Origin: OLB7 sp966250335
GTDB taxonomy: Bacteria > Bacteroidota > Ignavibacteria > OLB7
Direction: 5' to 3'
NCBI GenBank assembly: GCA_966250335.1
Contig: CBINGZ010000001.1
Span: 186,001-250,000, forward strand
DNA: 64,000 bases
Under the pieces are notes generated by a model, which searched no databases, was not told where the DNA came from, and worked only from the letters and a program-made list of their open reading frames with translations. A program made the position numbers and the translations under genes. Shown piece by piece: positions 1-7,570 of this stretch (position 1 is the stretch's first letter; every line of letters starts with the position of its first letter).

Positions 1-1964
1 TCCATTTCTGCACGATCTTCCCGGTCGACCAGCGGATCTTCAACACGCGCGGCCGCCGGTTCGCTCTCTACTCGATCGTCTGGGCCTATCTGCTGCTGAC
101 CGCGGTCCGGTTCCTGCTGAGCTGGCTCTACAGCGACGGCCAGATCAGCAGACCGACGGCGATCCTCATCTTCCAGATCATCGGCGCCGCCTTCGTCATC
201 GGCGCCGCGCTCTATTTCATCGCGGGGATCTGGTTCCTCTTCAGGGCCTACGCCCGGATGCCGATCGGCTCCAGCCGTCGGCCGATGCGGGTGCTGCTGG
301 CGGGCGCGGTGCTCGCCGGTCTCTCCTACGCCTATTTCGCCGTGGTGCAGACGAGCAACCTGGGGCTGACCCTGATCGTCAATCCCTACCTGCTCCTTCC
401 GATGCTCCTCCTCCTGGCGCTGCCGACCTCGTTCGCCTACGGCATCTTCTTCTATCAGCTGATGGATTTCCGGATGGTGGTGCAGACCACGCTGGTCTAC
501 ACCGCCACCATGGCGCTGATCGGCGCCCTCACCCTTGGAGTCGCCTACGGCTTCGGCAATGCGATCGGGTCGCTGACCGGGGAATCGATGGAGACGACGG
601 TGACCTGGATCGCGGTCGTCGTCTTCCTTCTCCTCTTCGAGCCGATCAAATGGCAGGTACAGACGACGATCGAGAACAGGTTCTTCCCGCAGTACCGCGA
701 CTTCACCGACCAGATCGCCGCCTATTCGGAGCAGATCTCCGAGACCGTCGGCACCCGCGCCGTCGCCGAGCTGATGGCCTTCACGATGAAGCACGGGCTG
801 CAGCTCCGCGGGGTCTACGTGCTGGTGGAGCCGAGGGAGAAGGAGCTGGAACTGCTCGCCAAGGCGACCGACTTCCCGCCGCTGGAGGTCCAGTACGCGT
901 CGATCATGAGGCTGCGGGGGCTGCTGCACGAGGCGCACGACATCATTTCGCTGGAAACCGTCAACGACCCAGCGCTCGCCTCCATCCAGGAATGGTTCTC
1001 CTACGTGGTCGGCCTCTTCGCGCAGGGACGAGTGATCGGCATGGTCCTTCTGACCCGTCCGGCCGACGGCGCCGCGCTGAGCGGACGGCAGCTTCAGTTC
1101 ATCTCCGGCGTGGCGCGCCAGGGGGCCGGGGCGATCGAGGCCGCGCGGCTCTACGGCGAGGAGCTGGAACGCCAGCGATACCGAGAGGAGCTTGCCACGG
1201 CACGACGCATCCAGGAGAGCCTGCTCCCCTCCGCGATGCCGAAATTTCCCGGCATCTCCATCTGCGCCATGGCGCGCTCGGCGCAGGCGGTCGGCGGGGA
1301 CTATCATGACGTGATACAGCTGGAGGAGGGACGCTTCCTCGTGATCATCGCCGACGTCTCCGGCAAGGGGCTCCCCGCGTCTCTCTACATGGCCGAATTC
1401 CACGGCATGGTCAGGATCGCCAGCGCGACCAGAGGGACGCCGAAGGAGATTCTCTCGATGCTGAACGAACACCTGAGCGCGATCATCGCGCGCGGATCGT
1501 TCATCACGGCGACCATGCTCCTTTTCGATACCCGGCGCAGGAGCGTGGGGATGGCGCGGGCGGGGCACACCCCGATCATCCGCCGCCAGGGCTCGGAGGT
1601 CGACACGCTGATCCCCGGAGGGATCGCCCTGGGACTCGGCTCGCGCGATATCTTCACGCGGTCGCTCCAGGAATACACGGTCCGGTACGAGCCGGGGGAG
1701 ACCTTCATCCTCTACAGCGACGGCGTTTCGGAGGCGATGAACGCCTCCCGCGATGAATTCGGCGAGGGGCGGCTGATGGATGTCGTCTCCTCCATGTCCG
1801 ACGACGGCGCCGATGCGATCTGCGGCGGCATCGCCCGCCGGGTGGATGAGTTCAGAGGGGGGGCCGAGCAGAACGACGACGTCACGATCGTGGTGATCCG
1901 GATCGAGAAGGAGGTGGGGGAGACGACCGAGAACGTGAGATCGGCTCCGGCGCGGAGTCGATAG
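1..1964 (+). CDS. Membrane SpoIIE/PP2C-type serine phosphatase, 5' partial
   Basis: The reading frame is open from base 3 to the stop at 1964, so the gene enters from outside the window; the first ATG in frame (258) is internal. The visible 653 residues align along their length with the C-terminal two thirds of the next gene. They show several hydrophobic membrane segments, a linker ending in ENRFFPQ, a GAF-like region, and a PP2C/SpoIIE phosphatase domain with GGDYHD, DVSGKGLPASLYMA, AGHTP, YSDGVSEAMN and QNDDVTIVV. These acidic residues bind the catalytic metals in this family. Such proteins usually dephosphorylate anti-anti-sigma factors in partner-switching pathways; no partner gene is seen here. 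The missing N-terminus probably carries a PDZ domain like its neighbour. Confidence 0.93.
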   Translation, partial: HFCTIFPVDQRIFNTRGRRFALYSIVWAYLLLTAVRFLLSWLYSDGQISRPTAILIFQIIGAAFVIGAALYFIAGIWFLFRAYARMPIGSSRRPMRVLLAGAVLAGLSYAYFAVVQTSNLGLTLIVNPYLLLPMLLLLALPTSFAYGIFFYQLMDFRMVVQTTLVYTATMALIGALTLGVAYGFGNAIGSLTGESMETTVTWIAVVVFLLLFEPIKWQVQTTIENRFFPQYRDFTDQIAAYSEQISETVGTRAVAELMAFTMKHGLQLRGVYVLVEPREKELELLAKATDFPPLEVQYASIMRLRGLLHEAHDIISLETVNDPALASIQEWFSYVVGLFAQGRVIGMVLLTRPADGAALSGRQLQFISGVARQGAGAIEAARLYGEELERQRYREELATARRIQESLLPSAMPKFPGISICAMARSAQAVGGDYHDVIQLEEGRFLVIIADVSGKGLPASLYMAEFHGMVRIASATRGTPKEILSMLNEHLSAIIARGSFITATMLLFDTRRRSVGMARAGHTPIIRRQGSEVDTLIPGGIALGLGSRDIFTRSLQEYTVRYEPGETFILYSDGVSEAMNASRDEFGEGRLMDVVSSMSDDGADAICGGIARRVDEFRGGAEQNDDVTIVVIRIEKEVGETTENVRSAPARSR

Positions 1965-2020
1965 AGGCCCGGCGGGATCACACCCGGCGCGCCGCCGGAG
2001 ATACCGGTCCGGCGCGGGGC

Positions 2021-4759
2021 ATGACCATACCTTACTTTGTGATTTTTCGCGTACTTTCGGCCTCCATGATCCGACCTTTCTCAGCACTGGCCGACCGATT
2101 CCGAGGGCTCTCCGACACCGGATTACGGATCGTTTTTTCCGTGATCGCCGTCACGTCGCTCTCCTGGATCATCCTTTCCGCCACCTTCTTCATCAGGGGA
2201 CCGGAGAGCGACACCCCGCGCGTACTCCATACCGACGATCTCCTCTGGGGAGCACGGAAGACCGACGGGAAGCCGTCGCTCTACGTCGAATCGACCGTCA
2301 CCGGCGGAAGAGCCGAGCAGGCGGGGATCAGGGTGGGGGACAGGATCGTGGCGATCAACGGCCGTGTGGTCTCCGGAGCGGACGGGAACGCGCTCTCGCG
2401 CAACGCCCAGAATTCGCTCGATTCCGCACCGGTCGATGTGCCGATCCCCTATGTCATCGAACGTAGCGGGAAGATCCACGAACTCTCCATCCGCCTGCGG
2501 GAAGAGTCGAAAAAGGGGATCCAGCGCCCGGCCAGCCATCGCTACATCTTCCTGGTCTTCCCTCTCTTCGCCACGGTCTGGCTGATCGTGGGGACGATGG
2601 TGGCGCTGGCGCAGCCGCGAGGGACGGTGCAGCGGAAGTTCTTCTTCACGGCGGCCACGGTCATCTTCGCCTTCTCGCTGCCGGGGGCGATCTCCACCGA
2701 TTCGTCGGCGACCATCATGGTGGGATCGACCACCAAGGGGATCGTGGTTTTCCTTCAGTTCCTTCTGGGGGTGACCTTCTATCCGCTCTGGCTCCGCTTC
2801 TGCACGACCTATCCGGTCGACCAGCAGATCTTTTCCACACGAGTCCGGCGGATCTTCCTCTTCAGCCCCGTCTATCTCTATCTCACCGCCGCCGCCTTCT
2901 TCGGCTTCCTGGTTCTTACCACATCGGGGAATCTGGGGACTCCGGGCCCGGCGATGATGCTCCTCGGGATCGCCTTCGTGGGAGGGCTGGGGCTCTGCTT
3001 CCTCTATTTCTACGGCGGGATCTTCTTCCTCTACCTCGGCTACCGTCGTCTGCCGAAGGAGGTGAACCGGCGTCCGATGCGGCTGATTCTGCTGGGGGCC
3101 TGTCTTACCGGGTTCGCGCTGATCTACTTCATCGTGGTGATCGTCCTCGACTCGCTGGGACGGAACATCATCTCCAGCCTCGCCTTCTTCTATCCGGTCG
3201 TGCTCCTGCTGGCGCTCCCGATCGCGTTCGGGTATGCGATCTTCAAATATCAGGTGATGGATTTCAGGCTGGTGATCAAGACCACCATGGTCTATACCGC
3301 CACCATGATCCTGATCGCCGGGCTCTATCTGGCGCTCGGATATGCGATCGGCCAGGCGTTCGATCTCATGTTCGGAAGAAGGTTCGAGGGGGTGATCGGC
3401 GTGATCGGCTTCGTCCTCTTCATCATGCTCTTCGATCCGGTCAAGCGGCAGATACAGACGGCGATCGAGAACAGATTCTTCCCGCAGCGGCGCAATTACG
3501 GACATCATCTGGCCGCCTACACCGCGCAGCTCTCGGAGACGCTCGGAGAAAAGGGGATTGCCCGGCTGACGGCCCGGACGCTCCGTCTGGCGCTCGATCT
3601 GGACGAGGTCCGCGTCATCATCGACGACAGGATCTTCGCCGACCGGCACACGGAGACGCAGGGGACGGTCGAGCCGTTGAGCGAGGAGGAGCTGGAGGCG
3701 CTCCGACGGGTCGTCCTGGAATCGCGCACGGCCGTTCAGCTCGCCACGGTCGACGCTCCGGAGCTGGAGAGTCTGCGCCGGACGTTCCCGTACGCCGTGG
3801 GGCTCCACGCGCAGGGAAGAATCGTCGGCATGGCGCTGATGAGCGCTCCGCGGGGGGGCGATTCGATCAGCGGGAGTCAGACGCCCTTCATCACAGGGGT
3901 GGCGGGACAGGGAGCGGCGGCGCTCGAGGTGGCCCGGCTCTACGAGCAGGAGATCGCCCGACTCCGCTACCAGGAGGATCTCGCGACCGCCAGAAGAATC
4001 CAGGAGAGCCTCCTCCCCGGCGTCATGCCCGATGTCGCCGGTCTCTCGATCAGCGCGATCTCGAAGCCGGCCCAGGCGGTCGGCGGAGATTACTACGAGG
4101 TGATCCGCCTCGGCCCCCACCGGCTGCTGGTGCTGGTCGCCGACGTCTCCGGGAAGGGACTTCCCGCCTCCCTCTACATGGCGGAGCTGCACGGCATGGT
4201 AAGGATCGCCGGTACGCAGTGCGATACTCCCAGGGAGATCCTTTCCACCATCAACCAGCATCTCTACGAAGGGATGTCGAGAGGGACTTTCGTCACCGCC
4301 GGCGTGGCGCTCTTCGACACGGCGGCCGGCACCGTGAACGTGGTACGGGCGGGACATACGCCGCTCCTCCGGAAGCACAACGGGAACGTCGATTCCATCG
4401 TTCCACGAGGAATGGGACTCGGTCTCTGCGGCAACGGTCTCTTCTCCAATACGCTCCAGCAGCAGACGATTCCGCTCCGTCCCGGCAACTCCTTCATCCT
4501 CTACAGCGACGGCGTCTCGGAGGCGATGAACGCGCGGAGCGAGGAGTTCGGCGATCAGCGGCTGCAGGATCTGGTCGCCGGAGCGCATCGGGCCGACCCG
4601 GTAACCCTGAGGGACGATATCCTTCAGGCGATCGACAGCTTCCGCGGCGACGCCGAGCAGAACGACGATATTACGATCGTGGTGGTCAGAGTGGAGGAGA
4701 TTCTGGAGGAAGCCGCGGGGGAGATGATCCCGACCGCGGCCGTGACGGCGACCTCCTGA
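2021..4759 (+). CDS. PDZ-7TM-GAF-SpoIIE phosphatase, paralogue of the preceding gene
   Basis: A 912-residue membrane protein. The order is an N-terminal anchor (about 35-58), a PDZ-like domain (about 70-160, with AEQAGIRVGDRIVAING), a block of seven or eight membrane segments (about 175-470) ending in DPVKRQIQTAIENRFFPQ, a GAF-like domain (about 500-650), and a SpoIIE/PP2C domain (about 670-895) with GGDYYE, DVSGKGLPASLYMA, AGHTP, YSDGVSEAMN and QNDDITIVV. All metal-binding acidic residues are kept. It lies 56 bp after its paralogue on the same strand, so tandem duplication is likely. The ATG at 2066 is an equally possible start: a near match to the Bacteroidota -7 box (TTACTTTG, about 2034-2041) lies between the two ATGs. 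The likely role is a signal-dependent phosphatase with extracytoplasmic sensing through the PDZ/7TM part; the substrate is unknown. Confidence 0.93.
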   Translation: MTIPYFVIFRVLSASMIRPFSALADRFRGLSDTGLRIVFSVIAVTSLSWIILSATFFIRGPESDTPRVLHTDDLLWGARKTDGKPSLYVESTVTGGRAEQAGIRVGDRIVAINGRVVSGADGNALSRNAQNSLDSAPVDVPIPYVIERSGKIHELSIRLREESKKGIQRPASHRYIFLVFPLFATVWLIVGTMVALAQPRGTVQRKFFFTAATVIFAFSLPGAISTDSSATIMVGSTTKGIVVFLQFLLGVTFYPLWLRFCTTYPVDQQIFSTRVRRIFLFSPVYLYLTAAAFFGFLVLTTSGNLGTPGPAMMLLGIAFVGGLGLCFLYFYGGIFFLYLGYRRLPKEVNRRPMRLILLGACLTGFALIYFIVVIVLDSLGRNIISSLAFFYPVVLLLALPIAFGYAIFKYQVMDFRLVIKTTMVYTATMILIAGLYLALGYAIGQAFDLMFGRRFEGVIGVIGFVLFIMLFDPVKRQIQTAIENRFFPQRRNYGHHLAAYTAQLSETLGEKGIARLTARTLRLALDLDEVRVIIDDRIFADRHTETQGTVEPLSEEELEALRRVVLESRTAVQLATVDAPELESLRRTFPYAVGLHAQGRIVGMALMSAPRGGDSISGSQTPFITGVAGQGAAALEVARLYEQEIARLRYQEDLATARRIQESLLPGVMPDVAGLSISAISKPAQAVGGDYYEVIRLGPHRLLVLVADVSGKGLPASLYMAELHGMVRIAGTQCDTPREILSTINQHLYEGMSRGTFVTAGVALFDTAAGTVNVVRAGHTPLLRKHNGNVDSIVPRGMGLGLCGNGLFSNTLQQQTIPLRPGNSFILYSDGVSEAMNARSEEFGDQRLQDLVAGAHRADPVTLRDDILQAIDSFRGDAEQNDDITIVVVRVEEILEEAAGEMIPTAAVTATS

Positions 4760-4789
4760 GTCGTCTCGAACGTTCGGAACCGGGCGGAA

Positions 4790-6751
4790 TTACCTGCCGC
4801 CCGGAACCCGCCGGAAATCGACCTGGATACGGCGCTTCTGCGAAAGATCGCCGCCGGTGGCGTCATCCACGCTGCCGCTGACGGCGCGCCAGCGAATCAG
4901 CCCCTGGTCCATCATGGAGGCATAGCCGGCCTCGCCGGAGGGGGAGAGCTCACGAAGCCTTTTGTCCAGATATTGCGCCGCATAGTGGGCGCGGAGTCCG
5001 GCCAGCTTGAAATTGTCCAGCGCTTCCCCCGTCGCCACCGTCGTCTGCTTCCCCTGTGCATCGTAGAACGATGCGGACGGCTCCATGTAATTGCCGATGA
5101 TCGGGCGCGGGTCGGCAAATCCGTGGACGCTCACCTCCAGGATTTCTCCCGGCGCCCGAACCTTCATGAAGGAGGGGAAATACTCCTTCGTGCACCGCTC
5201 CAGAAACTCCTCCAGCGTCTTGTTCACCGAGCGGGCCATCGTGGCATACTGCCTGTAGCCCGCGTCGGAGGTGACGTCGGCGATGTAGGTCAGCCCCTTC
5301 AGATCTCCTTCCTTCTGCCGTCCGCGCAGATCGTCCAGCAGCACCGGCGTGTTCAGCCTGTAGTAGCCGCTGACGTAGAGGGGGACGTTGATCCCCTCGA
5401 TATTGAAGACCATCGGAGGGGGAGGAGGAGGAGGCGGAAGAGGGGCGCCGAAGTTGATCGCCACGGTGATCGTGGTGTCGGGGGGAACGGCCGGGATCGC
5501 GATCCGCTTCGCGCCGGTATATCCGGGCGCGAGCCCTTCCACCAGATAGCCGATACCGGAGGCCACCGGCATCTCCGCCGGACGTCCCGGTTCCGCGGCG
5601 CGATTCCCCACGCCGCGCCCCAGCGTCGTCTCCTTGAAGGTCACATGCCCCTCGATCTCCCGTCCGGTCACGGAGTCGCGCAGGATCACGCGAAGCGCGG
5701 AGAAACCTCCGGCAAAGATGTTCGGGGCCGATTCGTAGATGTCGAAGCCGCCGCTCCCTCCGTCGCGGTCGCTCACGAAGAAGCAGCGCTCCCTGCCGAC
5801 GCCGAAGAAGAAAAGCTCGTTGGCCGATGTGTTGACCAGCGGGCCAAGGTTCTTCGGTTCCCCCCAGCGGCCGGCGGCGTCCATCTTGGAGACGTAGATG
5901 TCGGCCTCGCCGAATCCCCCGGCGCGGTCGCTCGAAAAGAAGAGCGTTTTGCCGTCCGGGGCGATGAAGGGGGAGATCTCCCTGGCCGGGCTGTTGACCG
6001 GACCCTCGATCGGAACGGCGGGCTGGAAGGCTCCGTCGGAGCCTCGGCGTGCGATATAGAGATCCTTCAGGTCGTCGCCGTTGGAACGGTCGGCCACGAA
6101 GATGATGAAGCTTCCATCGGGAGAGATCGTCGGCTGCGACTCCATGTCGCGCGTGTTCAGCTCGCTGATCGGTCTGACGTTGGTGATCTCCGAGGCGTCG
6201 CGCGTGAGGTCGAAGAGGTAGAGGTCGGCGTCGAGCAGGTCGGCGTTGGCGGCGATATCTCTCTTGCCGCTCGCCATCACGCCGAGCGTCGGGATAGTGA
6301 GCTTCGCGAGAGCTTCGTCGTCCAGCGCGTACAACTGCGCCAGCGGATGGACCGGAGCGCTGAAGACGCCGTCATCCACATCGCTGTTCACCCCGGCTCC
6401 CGGCGCCGTGACAGGTTCACCCCACATCCCCCCCTCTCTGAGACTCCTCACGAGCTTCGCCCGTCCCGTGCGTGACGTGGTGAAGTAGAGCCACTTCCCG
6501 TTGCTGGTCAGAAACGGCGCGTAGTCATCCTCGGAGGAGTTGATCCCCTCCAGGTTCCTGATCTTGAAGTTCGCCGCCTCGGGATCGGTGTACGGCTGCG
6601 AGCGCAGGCCGGCCGCCGGGATCATGAGAACGACCGCCAGGGCGCAGCATCGCGCGGCAAGGTCGAGGATGCGGACCGGTCCCACGGCGGGCCCGCGCGC
6701 CGGAAGGGTTGCCTCTGTTGTCGGGAGGGTCGATCTATGATATCGCAGCAT
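4790..6751 (-). CDS. PD40 beta-propeller, CRD and OmpA-like envelope protein (PorE-like architecture)
   Basis: About 653 residues from the ATG at 6751; a TTG at 6760 is also in frame. After a long n-region and a signal segment (ALAVVLMIPAAG) come repeated PD40/TolB-like propeller blades with SPDGSFIIFVADRS and APDGKTLFFSSDRAGG motifs (about 60-330). Next is a carboxypeptidase-regulatory-like domain (about 350-445), a run of eight prolines, and a C-terminal region with OmpA-like features (LEVSVHGFADPR, FKLAGLRAHYAAQYL, KRRIQVDF). This propeller-CRD-OmpA order matches PorE, the periplasmic T9SS component that attaches the machine to peptidoglycan. No lipobox is visible, unlike classical PorE, so the T9SS role is an inference. 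The next gene downstream in the window (6780) encodes a beta-barrel. Confidence 0.82.
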   Translation of the reverse strand: MLRYHRSTLPTTEATLPARGPAVGPVRILDLAARCCALAVVLMIPAAGLRSQPYTDPEAANFKIRNLEGINSSEDDYAPFLTSNGKWLYFTTSRTGRAKLVRSLREGGMWGEPVTAPGAGVNSDVDDGVFSAPVHPLAQLYALDDEALAKLTIPTLGVMASGKRDIAANADLLDADLYLFDLTRDASEITNVRPISELNTRDMESQPTISPDGSFIIFVADRSNGDDLKDLYIARRGSDGAFQPAVPIEGPVNSPAREISPFIAPDGKTLFFSSDRAGGFGEADIYVSKMDAAGRWGEPKNLGPLVNTSANELFFFGVGRERCFFVSDRDGGSGGFDIYESAPNIFAGGFSALRVILRDSVTGREIEGHVTFKETTLGRGVGNRAAEPGRPAEMPVASGIGYLVEGLAPGYTGAKRIAIPAVPPDTTITVAINFGAPLPPPPPPPPMVFNIEGINVPLYVSGYYRLNTPVLLDDLRGRQKEGDLKGLTYIADVTSDAGYRQYATMARSVNKTLEEFLERCTKEYFPSFMKVRAPGEILEVSVHGFADPRPIIGNYMEPSASFYDAQGKQTTVATGEALDNFKLAGLRAHYAAQYLDKRLRELSPSGEAGYASMMDQGLIRWRAVSGSVDDATGGDLSQKRRIQVDFRRVPGGR

Positions 6752-6779
6752 GATATGCAATAACGTGTCGTGGGAACGC

Positions 6780-7568
6780 TTACTCGCCGAAGTTGTAGAG
6801 GATGCTGAAGGTGCCGAGCATCCCGGTCTGCGTCATTTCGTCCGGAGAGGCGAGGGACGAGGTGAGGGGATAGCTGTAGAAGAACTCCGGATTGAAGCCC
6901 CAGCGCCCCAGACGGAAGAGGTAGCCGAGTCCTCCACGAAGGTCGAACGCAAACTGGTTGTAGGTGGGAAACGATTCCCCCCGCACAAGCAGCTGCTCCG
7001 TCTCCCCGGTGGTTCCGAGCGTGAACCCCTCGGGGCCGAGCAGACGCTCGGTGTAATCGTAGAACCCGTTCGAGAGGAGACTTCCGGAAGGTCCCCCCAC
7101 GATATAAATGCCGGTGCGGGCGATATCGATGCCGACCATGAGGTCGAGCGAAAGGGTTGCCATCGTGGCGTCGACCTGCGCCTCCTCCTCCAGCATCACA
7201 ATCTCGTTGGCGGCGTTCCGCGCCGGCTCCCCCGGGATCGGCGTCAGGAACGATCCCGACCGTTCCTCATAGCGAAGCCTCGGCGAGAAGATGACCCATC
7301 TGGTGAAGTAGATGATCCCCTTCACCCCTCCCGCCGGCCCGGCGCCGTCGCCGTCGGTGAAGAGGGCGCAGGGAATATTGCGATCCGATACGCCGAACGA
7401 CGCCTTGTTCGTCCACATGCCGTAGCCCGCCTCCAGCCCGAAATAGACAGGGAGCCTCGGTCGCGAGTAGAGGAGGATATCCGTTCTCCGTCCCCCCTGC
7501 GCCGGCATGTCGCCGACGGCCAGAAGGAGAAGAGCCGATGAGAGAAGGGTGATCCGGAATGCTGACAT
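6780..7568 (-). CDS. Outer-membrane beta-barrel protein
   Basis: 262 residues with a clear signal peptide (ITLLSSALLLLAVGDMPAQ). The body alternates hydrophobic and polar residues in strands such as PVYFGLEAGYGMW, FDLRGGLGYLF and GTFSILYNFGE, as expected for a porin-like barrel of 8-12 strands; the last strand ends with F near the C-terminus. It lies 2 bp after the large VWA/T9SS gene on the same strand and 28 bp before the PorE-like gene, so the three probably form one transcript. The family cannot be named more exactly from sequence alone. Confidence 0.78.
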   Translation of the reverse strand: MSAFRITLLSSALLLLAVGDMPAQGGRRTDILLYSRPRLPVYFGLEAGYGMWTNKASFGVSDRNIPCALFTDGDGAGPAGGVKGIIYFTRWVIFSPRLRYEERSGSFLTPIPGEPARNAANEIVMLEEEAQVDATMATLSLDLMVGIDIARTGIYIVGGPSGSLLSNGFYDYTERLLGPEGFTLGTTGETEQLLVRGESFPTYNQFAFDLRGGLGYLFRLGRWGFNPEFFYSYPLTSSLASPDEMTQTGMLGTFSILYNFGE

Positions 7569-7570
7569 CG

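Noticed and set aside
2123..4588. Very long antisense frames (for example here, 8228-10393, 14821-16704, 60627-62297)
   Set aside because: They lie opposite real genes with clear domains, are rich in Arg, Asp, His and Glu, and have no recognisable motifs; this is expected from high GC and codon bias.
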